A stretch of 28,037 bases of DNA from Chloroflexota bacterium (GTDB taxonomy: Bacteria; Chloroflexota; Anaerolineae; Aggregatilineales; Phototrophicaceae): assembly GCA_023430545.1 (NCBI GenBank), contig JAEZAF010000145.1, forward strand, positions 1 through 28,037, in the 5' to 3' direction. Position 1 is the stretch's first letter. The number at the start of each line of letters is the position of its first letter. Positions 13,675 to 21,118 of this stretch are shown here, piece by piece. The notes below the pieces were generated by a model that was given only the letters and a program-made list of their open reading frames with translations, was not told where the DNA came from and did no database searches. The translations under genes were made by a program, and so were the position numbers.

Positions 13675-14148
13675 CTAGACGAGTGTTTTCAGCACTTCAT
13701 CGAAACGATCCCAACTGTCTGTCGCGCCGCTTTCCATGCCGGATTGCAGCATCCCATCGCGATCTTCTATGGACTGGAAAACGGAGAGATCAGTGACGAG
13801 CGTTTTACCGTCACGCTCTTCAAGGATGATCGTTTCGAGCAGAATATGCCCCGGCATCCCTTCAAACTCGAAGGTGTATACCAGCCGTTCCGGGGCGCTC
13901 ACCTGATGGTACACACCGCGGAAGCCGTATTCACCGCCGTCAGCATGATGCTGGACATAGCGCCACACACCGCCCATGCGAACATCCATCTGATCGACAA
14001 CCGTTGTTGTCCCCTTCGGCCCCCACCACTTCGGCACCAGCTCCGGATCGGTGTAGGCACGGAAGACCAGTTCGCGGGGTGCGTTGAATTCGCGCGTCAT
14101 GACGATGTCATGTTTGCCCGGTTCTGCGATAAGGTTAAGTTTGGTCAT
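13675..14148 (-). CDS. SRPBCC / AHSA1-like protein 2
   Basis: 157 residues from MTKLNLIAEPGKHDIVMTREFNAPRELVFRAYTDPELVPKWWGP (in part). The core has RMGGVWRYVQH, PERLVYTFEFEG and a C-terminal SWDRFDEVLKTL helix. ATG 14148 has AAAGGAAA upstream and lies inside the ArsR coding sequence (14-bp overlap), giving a coupled ArsR-SRPBCC pair, a very common arrangement. It probably binds a hydrophobic ligand; function unknown. Confidence 0.93.
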   Translation of the reverse strand: MTKLNLIAEPGKHDIVMTREFNAPRELVFRAYTDPELVPKWWGPKGTTTVVDQMDVRMGGVWRYVQHHADGGEYGFRGVYHQVSAPERLVYTFEFEGMPGHILLETIILEERDGKTLVTDLSVFQSIEDRDGMLQSGMESGATDSWDRFDEVLKTLV

Positions 14149-14467
14149 CGGTGTTTTCCTTTCGCTGAAGTTCATCCAGAAGGCTGTCCAGGCGATCGAA
14201 GCGCTGTTCCCATAGGATCTGATAGGGTTTCAGCCATTGGTAAAGCTCTTCAAGTGGCTCCGCACGCAGTTCATACCAGCGCCGCTGCGCATCCTGACGC
14301 ACGTTCACCAGTCCTGCTTCACGCAGCACACGCAGATGCTTCGAGACACCCGGCTGGCTCTGCCCCAGGATCTCGGTGAGTTCGCCCACCAGTCGTGGAC
14401 GTTCCCGCAGCAGGTCCAGTATCTGTCTGCGTGTAGGATCAGTCAGTGCATCAAAGATCGTCGCCAT
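14135..14467 (-). CDS. ArsR family winged-helix regulator
   Basis: 110 residues. MATIFDALTDPTRRQILDLLRERP begins the winged helix; recognition helix region is SQPGVSKHLRVLREAGLV, followed by the wing QDAQRRWYELRAEPL and a C-terminal dimer helix. No cysteine metal site (CxC) is present, so metal sensing is unlikely. The -10 box is six bases from the ATG, so no leader or Shine-Dalgarno fits: a leaderless transcript. A perfect palindrome surrounds the -35, fitting autorepression. It overlaps the SRPBCC 2 gene by 14 bp. Confidence 0.93.
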   Translation of the reverse strand: MATIFDALTDPTRRQILDLLRERPRLVGELTEILGQSQPGVSKHLRVLREAGLVNVRQDAQRRWYELRAEPLEELYQWLKPYQILWEQRFDRLDSLLDELQRKENTDDQT

Positions 14468-14473
14468 GTGTTT

Positions 14474-14512
14474 AATATACCATATTGGTTATATAACTGT
14501 CAAGTTATATAA
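14474..14512 (-). promoter_or_regulatory. Leaderless promoter and palindromic operator of the ArsR operon
   Basis: On the minus strand TTGACA (plus 14498-14503) and TATATT (14474-14479) are separated by 18 bp, a near-consensus sigma-70 promoter. The inverted repeat TTATATAAC (14489-14497) and GTTATATAA (14504-14512) is perfect and exactly flanks the -35. Binding of a dimer there would block RNA polymerase. The -10 ends six bases before the ATG at 14467. Confidence 0.85.
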
Positions 14513-14640
14513 AGGATGAGTTTGCCAATCTGCCAACATTCAGCAGATGAGCCTCCGATTTTAACACTGATGGCGGATTCAGGCGGTTGTATCGTTTGTC
14601 TGCCCTACATTTGTCGCTTCTCGGTTTTACCATCTGGGCT

Positions 14641-14856
14641 TCAGCCCGCGAAAGAGAGACCTTTTTCGGCCAGTGCCTCGCGAAGCTGGCCCAGGGCCTT
14701 TTGTCCCATGCCATGCAGTCTCAGCAGATCAGCCTCCGTGATGCTGGCGAGCTGCTCAAGATGGGTGTAGCCCGCACCTTCGAGGGCACGGCGGGCGGGT
14801 GCGGCAAGTTTCGGCGGAAAATCGGATGCGGTGCTGTTCTGCTGCATATCGTTCAT
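14641..14856 (-). CDS. Small helix-hairpin-helix protein (RNAP alpha-CTD-like)
   Basis: 71 residues. After MNDMQQNSTASDFPPKLAA the rest is a helix-hairpin-helix unit: ARRALEGAGYTHLEQLASI, then LLRLHGMGQKALGQLREAL with the GMG hairpin. This resembles the C-terminal domain of RNA polymerase alpha and stand-alone DNA-binding homologs. Its start shares one base with the stop of reductase G (TGATG), and GGAG lies upstream, so it is translationally coupled to that enzyme. It is a possible nucleic-acid-binding accessory protein; role unknown. Confidence 0.85.
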   Translation of the reverse strand: MNDMQQNSTASDFPPKLAAPARRALEGAGYTHLEQLASITEADLLRLHGMGQKALGQLREALAEKGLSFAG

Positions 14857-15440
14857 CAGGCTGGCTCCATCTCGTGCTGGACCTGTTTATAACAGGACAG
14901 CACCTTACCAGAACGGAAAACGCGCACGCCGAGCAGTTTCAGTTCAATCGGGCAGGTGAGATTGCGGAACATCGGACGGCCATTACCCAATACAATCGGA
15001 TGCGTAATCAGCCGGTACTCATCGATCAGCCCGTGCAACGCCAGAGATGATACCAGCGCTCCACTGCCGAAGATCACCATATCACGCCCCGGCTGCTGCT
15101 TCAGTTCGGCAACACGTTCCGCCACCTGATCCCGCACCAGACTGACATTATTCCAGTTCCCCCATCCGGCATGATCCAGCGTGGTGGAGAAGACAATCTT
15201 GGGCAGGCTGTTCATGTACTCGGCCACCAGCGGATCATCGAACATCGCATCGGAGGTCGGCCAGTAGCTCGCCATCATCTCATAGGTGACACGGCCAAAC
15301 AGAATCGCGTCCATCGTGCTGAGCTGATCGGCGGCATAGGCATCGAACTCCTCATCGATCATGTGCCAGTCCAGTTCTCCATTCGGTCCGGCGAAAAAGC
15401 CGTCCTGCGTGATCAGATTGGAGACAATAATTCTTCGCAT
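14856..15440 (-). CDS. RibD-C/DHFR-like reductase G
   Basis: 194 residues. MRRIIVSNLITQDGFFAGPNGELDW places it with reductase C (A-G-P-N-G-E-x-D-W); note the substitution of the usual SLDG by TQDG. Then ILFGRVTYEMMASYWPTS, KIVFSTTLDHAGW, DMVIFGSGALVSSLALHGLIDEYRL, HPIVLGNGRPMF. ATG 15440 has AAGGAAGGAT upstream. It is co-translated with the small helix-hairpin-helix gene downstream. Probable reductase; the loss of the serine and leucine in the first loop may alter cofactor or substrate fit. Confidence 0.92.
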   Translation of the reverse strand: MRRIIVSNLITQDGFFAGPNGELDWHMIDEEFDAYAADQLSTMDAILFGRVTYEMMASYWPTSDAMFDDPLVAEYMNSLPKIVFSTTLDHAGWGNWNNVSLVRDQVAERVAELKQQPGRDMVIFGSGALVSSLALHGLIDEYRLITHPIVLGNGRPMFRNLTCPIELKLLGVRVFRSGKVLSCYKQVQHEMEPA

Positions 15441-15526
15441 GGGTGTGATCCTTCCTTTCCTTCACGTCTTTCTTGTATGACGCCGATACCGGCCTTATGT
15501 CCGGCTCGGATCTTGCCTTCTCAGGC

Positions 15527-16093
15527 TTACACGCGGGTGATATCCGCAGCGACACGCGATAAATCGTTGTCGCACTGATGTCCACCACTCTCCCATATAC
15601 GGATGAAAGCCTGCGGAAGATGCTGGGCAATCATCGCCAGGTGCGAAAATGGGACCATTTCGTCATCCCGACAGTGATAGAGATAAATCGGAACCGAAGC
15701 GGGGATACGCGCAGCAATATCGTCTGGCAGTTCATATTCCTCCGCTTTCCAGAAATCGTCAGCGCCCCAGTAGGGTGTCGCGACGAGAAACACACCCTTT
15801 GTCCGTGGATGCAGGGTTTCCTTCAGCCGCGCATCCCCTAACGCCTTCAGCAGCAGCGATCCGCCGAATGAATGTCCCGCAAGGATGACCTCGCTATCAC
15901 TGTCGAGGCGGTCCAGAATACCGGTGATCTGGGCTTTCCACACGTCATAGTCCGGGTCGTCTTCATTTTCAACGGGGGGATAGATCACCTCGTAATCGTC
16001 ACCCAGTGACGCCTGCAAGGAGTCTGCCAGAAGCTGATCGGCAGCATATGCGCCTTCACCTGCACCCTGAACAAACAATACGGTTTTTGTCAT
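15527..16093 (-). CDS. RBBP9/YdeN-type serine hydrolase
   Basis: 188 residues, the compact length of the RBBP9/YdeN branch of alpha/beta hydrolases. It starts MTKTVLFVQGAGEGAY, has the elbow GHSFGG with Ser 75, a PYWGADDFWKAEEYELPDD cap-like insertion, an acid in YLYHCRDDEMVP and the final His in ESGGHQCDN. No signal peptide. ATG 16093 with GAGG upstream. A small hairpin (16121-16139) lies in its leader. Cytoplasmic serine hydrolase or esterase; substrate unknown. Confidence 0.88.
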   Translation of the reverse strand: MTKTVLFVQGAGEGAYAADQLLADSLQASLGDDYEVIYPPVENEDDPDYDVWKAQITGILDRLDSDSEVILAGHSFGGSLLLKALGDARLKETLHPRTKGVFLVATPYWGADDFWKAEEYELPDDIAARIPASVPIYLYHCRDDEMVPFSHLAMIAQHLPQAFIRIWESGGHQCDNDLSRVAADITRV

Positions 16094-16120
16094 TGCAGCC
16101 TCATTCCTGATATGAATAAG

Positions 16121-16139
16121 CAGTTGAAAGGCTCAACTG
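16121..16139. repeat. 7-bp inverted repeat upstream of the RBBP9-type hydrolase
   Basis: CAGTTGA and TCAACTG with a 5-nt loop, between the VOC 2 stop (16161) and the hydrolase start (16093). No U-tract. A small operator or mRNA hairpin. Confidence 0.4.
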
Positions 16140-16160
16140 ATGCGCTTATGCCGATGCAGC

Positions 16161-16547
16161 CTACGCTTCGGGAAGCTCTTGAAAGATCTCCCAGAGATTG
16201 CCTTCGGGATCAGCAAAGTAAGCGGTGCGCCGTCCCCAGTTCTGGTCGATGGGTGGCTTGATAAACGCGATACCCTTCTCCGTGAGCGCGTTATAGACCG
16301 CATCCACATCCTCGGCACCGGCACACAGCAGCACCCGATTCCCATTCTGACGCGAAACCGCTTCTTCAGAGATCATGGCCACAGCGCTGGCGAACTCCAG
16401 CAGGAGGAAGTCCTGATCACCGAAACGAAATCCGATAGAATTAGCATCACTGAAGGTAACCGGCAGCCCCATGATGTCCTGATAAAATTTTGTGCATCCC
16501 GCCAGATCCTGTACGAACACCACGATTGCATTGACCTTATGAAACAT
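16161..16547 (-). CDS. VOC-family protein 2
   Basis: 128 residues from MFHKVNAIVVFVQDLAGCTKFYQDIMGL, the first VOC unit. The second unit has VDAVYNALTEKGIAFIKPP and ends YFADPEGNLWEIFQE, where Glu is a likely metal or ligand contact. A second ATG at 16556 is too close to the AAAGGA site, so 16547 is preferred. It could be a glyoxalase-like or resistance-type binding protein. Upstream lie two 13-bp tandem repeats (16563-16588) and a small inverted repeat. Confidence 0.88.
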   Translation of the reverse strand: MFHKVNAIVVFVQDLAGCTKFYQDIMGLPVTFSDANSIGFRFGDQDFLLLEFASAVAMISEEAVSRQNGNRVLLCAGAEDVDAVYNALTEKGIAFIKPPIDQNWGRRTAYFADPEGNLWEIFQELPEA

Positions 16548-16562
16548 GAGCACCATTCCTTT

Positions 16563-16588
16563 GATTAGCGTGTGTGATTAGCGTGTGG
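16563..16588. repeat. Two tandem 13-bp repeats (GATTAGCGTGTGN)
   Basis: GATTAGCGTGTGT (16563-16575) and GATTAGCGTGTGG (16576-16588) lie directly upstream of the VOC 2 ribosome site. The same 13-bp-period GATTAGCGTG core recurs on the opposite strand at 27055-27093. Confidence 0.75.
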
Positions 16589-16633
16589 CTGGCAAAATAT
16601 TCTGTTTAAGCTGAAACAGCTTATCGGGATCTG

Positions 16634-16690
16634 TTATCGAACGACCTGATAGCGGATGTGGGTTGCAAACGGCGATTGCAGTGTTCGAGC
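16634..16690 (-). pseudogene. Relic of a RibD-C/DHFR-like reductase C-terminus
   Basis: Read on the minus strand this stretch encodes RTLQSPFATHIRYQVVR followed by TAA. It matches the C-terminal end of the D/E/H reductases (VTHLRYRVVK stop in E, VTHLRYRFVR stop in D). Nothing upstream in frame resembles the rest of the fold, because the peptidase-E-like gene begins to occupy the sequence at 16696. It is a decayed ninth copy. Confidence 0.7.
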
Positions 16691-16695
16691 ACAGC

Positions 16696-17319
16696 TTAAA
16701 TCAGGGTCTGGGTGTCGCCATCCACGAGCAGCGCCTGATCTTCGCGCAGTGGGACGGTGTGATAGCCTTCGCGCTGAAGCTTCTGGTTCGCCCGCTCCAT
16801 CCCCTCGGCGAAGTCGTCCATATCAACATGCGGCAGAATCACCGCGTCGGTCAGGCCCAGTCCCTCATAGATCATCTCTGGCGCATCCTTGGGATCATCG
16901 AAGGGTTCGAGGTACTTCAGCGTCGGGCCAGCGATACACGCACCAGCACTCCACCCGGCATAGACCTTGCCAGCCCGCACCAGTTCGGTGATGACATCAT
17001 CCGCGCCAGTTTCGCGCATCAGCCAGCGCAGATAGTAGGTGTGGCCGCCGCATACCCAGATCACATCACTGGCGACGAGTATGTCGCGCAGCCCATGCGG
17101 ATTGCCTTTCCACTTCCGCAGATCGACAGGCTGGACCTGTGACCCGCGCACAGTGAGCGAAGCGATGCATTCCTGCACCCAGTCCGACTGTTCATAGACA
17201 TCCACCGCATTAGCAATGACCGCAAATGTGATGTCCTGTGGGGCTTTGCCAGTCAGGTCCATCAGTGCGTCGAGATGATCCGGCGCAAGTTTGTAAGACG
17301 AGTACAGCAGCAGTTTCAT
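16696..17319 (-). CDS. Peptidase E-like (S51 family) protein
   Basis: 207 residues. MKLLLYSSYKLAPDHLDALMD starts the class I glutamine-amidotransferase-like fold. VIWVCGGHTYYLRWLM (87-101) corresponds to the GGNT strand-loop, AGWSAGA has the nucleophile Ser 124, and LPHVDMDDF has the likely catalytic His 164. S51 peptidases cleave Asp-X dipeptides; this fold also includes cyanophycinase-like enzymes, so dipeptidase is the best but not the only reading. ATG 17319 with AAAGGA upstream. It lies 11 bp downstream of reductase H and is probably co-transcribed. Confidence 0.88.
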   Translation of the reverse strand: MKLLLYSSYKLAPDHLDALMDLTGKAPQDITFAVIANAVDVYEQSDWVQECIASLTVRGSQVQPVDLRKWKGNPHGLRDILVASDVIWVCGGHTYYLRWLMRETGADDVITELVRAGKVYAGWSAGACIAGPTLKYLEPFDDPKDAPEMIYEGLGLTDAVILPHVDMDDFAEGMERANQKLQREGYHTVPLREDQALLVDGDTQTLI

Positions 17320-17330
17320 CCGTCGTCCTT

Positions 17331-17882
17331 TTATTTCACGATGCGATAGCGAATGCTGGTGCGTTTCGGCATAGTGTTCACCTGAATCTGCTCCAGCGCG
17401 ACGGGCGCATTCCGGAGGTGATCGAACAGACGCAGGCCCTCACCCAGCAGTACCGGCACAATGTCGATGTGCAGTTCATCGCCCAGTCCCGCGTTCAGGA
17501 TCTGCTGGATGGTCTCCGCCCCGCCGATGACCGTGACATCCTTATCCCCTGCCGCCGCCTTCGCTAGAGACACCGCACGTTCCACACCATCAGTCACAAA
17601 GTGGAACTTCAGGTTTTCATTCTCGCCTTTCGCGACCTGTTCCGGCGGCTGATGGGTGACAACGAAAATCGGTGTCTGGAACTCATAGCCGGTGAAGTCT
17701 CCATTGCCCATCTCGTAGCTGCGCCGCCCCATGATGACTGCGCCTGTCATGCGGATCGCATCCTGAAACTGCTCCTTGTAGTCGATCTCCTGAAGATCGG
17801 CATACAGGCGGCTGACACTGCCATCCCTGTCATGAATGAAGCCGTCGAGCGAAACCGACATTCCCAAAATCACCTGGCCCAC
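17331..17882 (-). CDS. RibD-C/DHFR-like reductase H
   Basis: 183 residues starting at GTG 17882, with AAAGGAT upstream and no better ATG. MGQVILGMSVSLDGFIHDRDGSV begins the fold; then VIMGRRSYEMGNGDF, FVVTHQPPEQ, FHFVTDGVERAVSLAKAAAGDKDVTVIGG (in part), IDIVPVLLGEGLRLF, and the C-terminal TSIRYRIVK. Same subgroup as D, E and the relic. Probably co-transcribed with peptidase E (11-bp gap). Substrate unknown. Confidence 0.92.
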   Translation of the reverse strand: MGQVILGMSVSLDGFIHDRDGSVSRLYADLQEIDYKEQFQDAIRMTGAVIMGRRSYEMGNGDFTGYEFQTPIFVVTHQPPEQVAKGENENLKFHFVTDGVERAVSLAKAAAGDKDVTVIGGAETIQQILNAGLGDELHIDIVPVLLGEGLRLFDHLRNAPVALEQIQVNTMPKRTSIRYRIVK

Positions 17883-17930
17883 AAGGGTTATCCTTTATCG
17901 TCCATCAGCTAGATAAGCAGAGATAGTGTT

Positions 17931-19208
17931 TCAGTCCGCGCTTGCACTGCTGACAGCCGATGCAGTGGCATCTAACGGCAGGTCGGTGACAGGGACGCGG
18001 ACACGGTGCGAATAAACCAGCACCACAGCCAGCAGCCCTGCAATCGCATACGCGATCGACAGCGGCGCGACGTTATCGACCAGCATTCGGTCAATAAACG
18101 AGCCAATGATCGAACCAAGCACCAGAAAGGTCGTCCCATAGACGGCGGCGGCCATACCGGCCACTGCGCCGAGCGGCTCCATCGCCATTGCCCCGCTGTC
18201 GGGTTCCACCGCCACATTGATCCCCTGAAGCAGTGCAGCCAGCCCGAAAAACAGGAAGAGATTGGGCAGGCCGTTCTGTGTGAGGGTCAGCAGCAGCATC
18301 AATAGGGTAATCAGAAAATAAACAGACAGCAGAATGCGGACGACACGGCGTGCGCCAAACCGATCCACCAGCCGCGAGTTGACAAAGGTGAAAACCGCCA
18401 TCAGCAGTCCTGTGCCGGAAAAGATCAGGATGAACAGGTCAGGCCGCCCGTAAATCTCGCCGATCATACGTTCCGAGCTGCTGACATTCGAGATGAATGC
18501 CGAGAACAGGATCGTCGTCACTGCGGTATAGCGGACAAACCTGCGATTTGTCAGCACCTGCCGAGCAGACCGAACCAGCGTCGGTACATTCAGCTTATGC
18601 CGGTTCGCTGGCAGAAGCGACTCGTTGAGGCGGAATGACCAGAGAAAAATGAAGACAGCGAAGAACGGCGGTGTCAGGAAGACCACCTGCCACGACGAAA
18701 TCGACAGGATAAACGCGCCGAACAGCGGTGCGACCACCGGCACCCCCAGGAAGATCGTCAGAATCAGCGACATCGTCCGCGCCATCTGATCGCCGGAAAA
18801 GCGATCCCGAACGCTGGCGGTTGCCGTGACTCCCAGCGCCGCCGCCCCCATCCCCACGACGAAACGGGCAGCGAAAATCAGATCGAGGCTGGGTGCAAAG
18901 GCGGCGGCTGCACAGCCGACGATATACAGCACAAATCCAAGCCGCATGATCGGCAGCCGACCATAGCGGTCAGAGAGCGGGCCGAAGATGAGCTGCGCAC
19001 TCTGCCCCAGAAAGAAGAACGTGACGATCTGCGCGACAGCGGTTGATTCCGGTGGAAGTTGGAAATACTCGCGCAGTCCATCAAAGGCTGGCAGCATGAT
19101 GTCGATGGCAAGCGCCGTCAGCAGCATGATGAAGGCCATCAGGGCAATGAATTCAGCCGGGCGAAGCTCGGGTTTCGCTGGTGTTGTGTGTGTCAGGTCT
19201 GTCGTCAT
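17931..19208 (-). CDS. MFS drug-exporter-like transporter (Bcr/CflA type)
   Basis: 425 residues with about 12 hydrophobic segments, the first at residues 18-40 (IALMAFIMLLTALAIDIMLPAF). Motif A, GPLSDRYGRLPIMRLG, follows TM2, and TM4-5 region has VRDRFSGDQMARTMSL. The AIDIMLPA start and pattern are typical of Bcr/CflA multidrug efflux carriers, which use the proton gradient to expel small molecules. ATG 19208 with AGGGAT upstream. It has no obvious operon partner: the gap to the methyltransferase is 54 bp and to reductase H 48 bp, so read-through is possible. Confidence 0.93.
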   Translation of the reverse strand: MTTDLTHTTPAKPELRPAEFIALMAFIMLLTALAIDIMLPAFDGLREYFQLPPESTAVAQIVTFFFLGQSAQLIFGPLSDRYGRLPIMRLGFVLYIVGCAAAAFAPSLDLIFAARFVVGMGAAALGVTATASVRDRFSGDQMARTMSLILTIFLGVPVVAPLFGAFILSISSWQVVFLTPPFFAVFIFLWSFRLNESLLPANRHKLNVPTLVRSARQVLTNRRFVRYTAVTTILFSAFISNVSSSERMIGEIYGRPDLFILIFSGTGLLMAVFTFVNSRLVDRFGARRVVRILLSVYFLITLLMLLLTLTQNGLPNLFLFFGLAALLQGINVAVEPDSGAMAMEPLGAVAGMAAAVYGTTFLVLGSIIGSFIDRMLVDNVAPLSIAYAIAGLLAVVLVYSHRVRVPVTDLPLDATASAVSSASAD

Positions 19209-19262
19209 GTAGCTTAAAATCCCTGTAGATGATCATTCGCGAATTGCTTATAACCCAAAGGT

Positions 19263-19871
19263 TTAGAACGAACGCTTACGCGCAATCACATGGAAGATAT
19301 GCCAGTGCTTCGGCCCGATGGTCGAATGGCCGTCTTCCTCTTCTTCCTGAAAGTGCTCGATCTCCAGCCCGGTCAGCAAAGCCCGCGCCTGTGCTTCAGT
19401 GAAGAAGGTCATGGCGGGATTGCTGGCCCATGTATCCCGCACGCCGAATAACTGACCGGCAAAGCGCCCACCGGGATTGAGATTTTCCACAACCTGCTGC
19501 CACAGCGTGTCAAAGTGCTGCGGATGGCAGAACGGGATGCTGTACCCGGCATAGATCAGATCGGCTGGCGACAGTGCCGCCTCTTCAAACGAGGCGACCT
19601 GTGTCTGAAGGCGCGATCGGGCATCCGGTGGGATTTTGGCGCGCAGGTGATCAAAGGCCGTCACCTCACGGTCAATGGCGAGGACACGCCAGCCATTCGC
19701 CAGCAGGGCTGCGGTCTCTGTGCCATCCCCGCAACCGAGATCAATCGCCTGCAAAGGGTGATCCGGCGAGACTGGCCCGATGCGCTTCAGCACATCCAGC
19801 AGCAGTTCACGTGGCTCGCGTCCACTGACGTTCTGATAAAAGTCTGCCCAGTTAAAGGTATTGTCAGTCAT
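19263..19871 (-). CDS. Class I SAM-dependent methyltransferase
   Basis: 202 residues. Motif I, AIDLGCGDGTETAALL (43-58), is the SAM-binding glycine loop, followed by VLAIDREVTAFDHL (acidic ribose ligand) and ADLIYAGYSIPF. The C-terminal part with FAGQLFGVRDTWA and HWHIFHVIARK resembles TehB/tellurite-resistance-type methyltransferases, but the substrate is unassigned. ATG 19871 has a TAAGGT site upstream. It lies 55 bp downstream of the DUF6958 gene. Confidence 0.9.
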   Translation of the reverse strand: MTDNTFNWADFYQNVSGREPRELLLDVLKRIGPVSPDHPLQAIDLGCGDGTETAALLANGWRVLAIDREVTAFDHLRAKIPPDARSRLQTQVASFEEAALSPADLIYAGYSIPFCHPQHFDTLWQQVVENLNPGGRFAGQLFGVRDTWASNPAMTFFTEAQARALLTGLEIEHFQEEEEDGHSTIGPKHWHIFHVIARKRSF

Positions 19872-19926
19872 CGGTTTACCTTATCGGATGGCTGTTGGCT
19901 CACTTCCAATGACAGCCGCTGTGTGC

Positions 19927-20244
19927 TTAAACACGATACAGGCGAACGGGTTTGACACTGCGCTTGATCACGCCTTTCGCTTCAAGGTCAAGCTGGACGG
20001 CGGCCACCCACCACCCGGCCTTCTCGCCACCGGGGAACAGTGCTTCCGGCAGATGCGGTTTCACCCGTTCGATAATTTCTTCGGCTGTGAGGCCGGGCGC
20101 TTCATCAGGCAGGATCTTCAGATAGGCTTCGCGCATCGCTTCGAATTTGTCGGCCTGCACGCGATAGGTTTTACCGGGATGCAGCACGTTCTCGATTTCC
20201 ATCATTTTCGGCTTTTCGGTCTTGCTCGTTTCAGGCGTACTCAC
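19927..20244 (-). CDS. DUF6958-like small protein
   Basis: 105 residues from GTG 20244 (AAAAGAG upstream). The N-terminus is a charged tail (STPETSKTEKPK), then a compact helical domain: NVLHPGKTYRVQADKFEAMREAYLKILP, LTAEEIIERVKPHLPEALFP, and WWVAAVQLDLEAKGVIKR with a final strand VRLYRV. The pattern resembles a small winged-helix-like family annotated as DUF6958. It has no established role. Internal ATGs at the MMEIEN segment are possible later starts. It lies 31 bp after hydrolase 20276-21061. Confidence 0.75.
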   Translation of the reverse strand: MSTPETSKTEKPKMMEIENVLHPGKTYRVQADKFEAMREAYLKILPDEAPGLTAEEIIERVKPHLPEALFPGGEKAGWWVAAVQLDLEAKGVIKRSVKPVRLYRV

Positions 20245-20275
20245 ATCAGACTCTTTTCGTTTCAGGTATTGGTTT

Positions 20276-21061
20276 CTAGCGGTTCAGGAATTCGATCATC
20301 TTCGGTGCCAGCACATCAGCCGGGACGCCGTGCCAGTCCCCATGCAGGACGAGATGCTCGCCATTGGGCAGGGTATCCGCTGTGGCTTTCGTCCAGTTCA
20401 GCATGAAATCGCCTGTCGCGTCACTGGCAACGACCAGCGTCGGTGTCGTGATGCCCGCAAGCTGTGGTGTCGGCAGTGAGCGGATCACCGTCAGGTCATA
20501 GACCATCGTATGCGCCATCGCTTCCAGCTCATCCCAGTTCGAGTTCTGATGCTCCTGTTCCATCACTTCCTCTGGGACACCAATGCTTCGATTGAAGTGG
20601 AAGTGAGCTTCACGGCGCTGCCCTTTCGCCACCAGATCAGCGATTTCCGTCTCAAGCTCGGACGGTGGCAGCGGCTCGTCATAGGACTCCAGCGGCGGCT
20701 CCAGTGAGACGATTTTGCTGACCGGCAGGCCGCGTGCCGCCGCTAGCAGGTTCAGCACCGCGCCGGACGAAAACCCGAAGAGATGGACAGGACCACCGAC
20801 CGCATCGATCAGCGCTTCGAGGTCATCCAGTTCACGGTCAGCGCTGTACGGCAGGGTATCCGTACTGTACCCGCGTCCACGCCGGTCATACGTGACCACC
20901 GTGAAATGCGAATCCAGCAGAGAGATCAGGTCCGCCATTGGTCGCCAGCGGTGATAGCCGCCTGCCGGGTCGATCATGATCAGCACTGGCCCGGTCCCTG
21001 ACTTTTCATAGGCGATGCGGGTTCCATCTTTCGAGGTCGCGAATAAACTGGTCGTTTCCAT
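20276..21061 (-). CDS. Cytoplasmic alpha/beta hydrolase 4
   Basis: 261 residues from METTSLFATSKDGTRIAYEK. Same subtype as 10639-11472: TYDRRGRGYSTD (57-68), GFSSG elbow with Ser 98, LVVASDATGD as acid region and HGDWHGVP with the His. ATG 21061 has CGGAGA upstream and starts the conserved domain; the ATG at 21091 adds a ten-residue leader without a ribosome site. No signal peptide. Esterase or hydrolase of unknown substrate; it probably heads a transcript continuing into the DUF6958 gene. Confidence 0.9.
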   Translation of the reverse strand: METTSLFATSKDGTRIAYEKSGTGPVLIMIDPAGGYHRWRPMADLISLLDSHFTVVTYDRRGRGYSTDTLPYSADRELDDLEALIDAVGGPVHLFGFSSGAVLNLLAAARGLPVSKIVSLEPPLESYDEPLPPSELETEIADLVAKGQRREAHFHFNRSIGVPEEVMEQEHQNSNWDELEAMAHTMVYDLTVIRSLPTPQLAGITTPTLVVASDATGDFMLNWTKATADTLPNGEHLVLHGDWHGVPADVLAPKMIEFLNR

Positions 21062-21118
21062 CACTGGAGTCTCCGTTATAAGGGATGGCACAGATAAGGG
21101 GTAAAGTCCGGCGGTGTG

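Noticed and set aside
14856..15440. Reductases as true dihydrofolate reductases (trimethoprim-resistance type)
   Set aside because: The pattern LIDEYRL, HPIVLG-G--LF belongs to the RibD C-terminal branch and the folate-binding motifs of FolA are not present, so no folA or dfrA name is given.
1..17882. Integron-like cassette array, because many small genes lie on one strand with short repeated elements between them
   Set aside because: The repeated element has promoter geometry and not the paired inverse-core hairpin of attC sites, several genes are coupled or overlap, and there is no integrase in the window.
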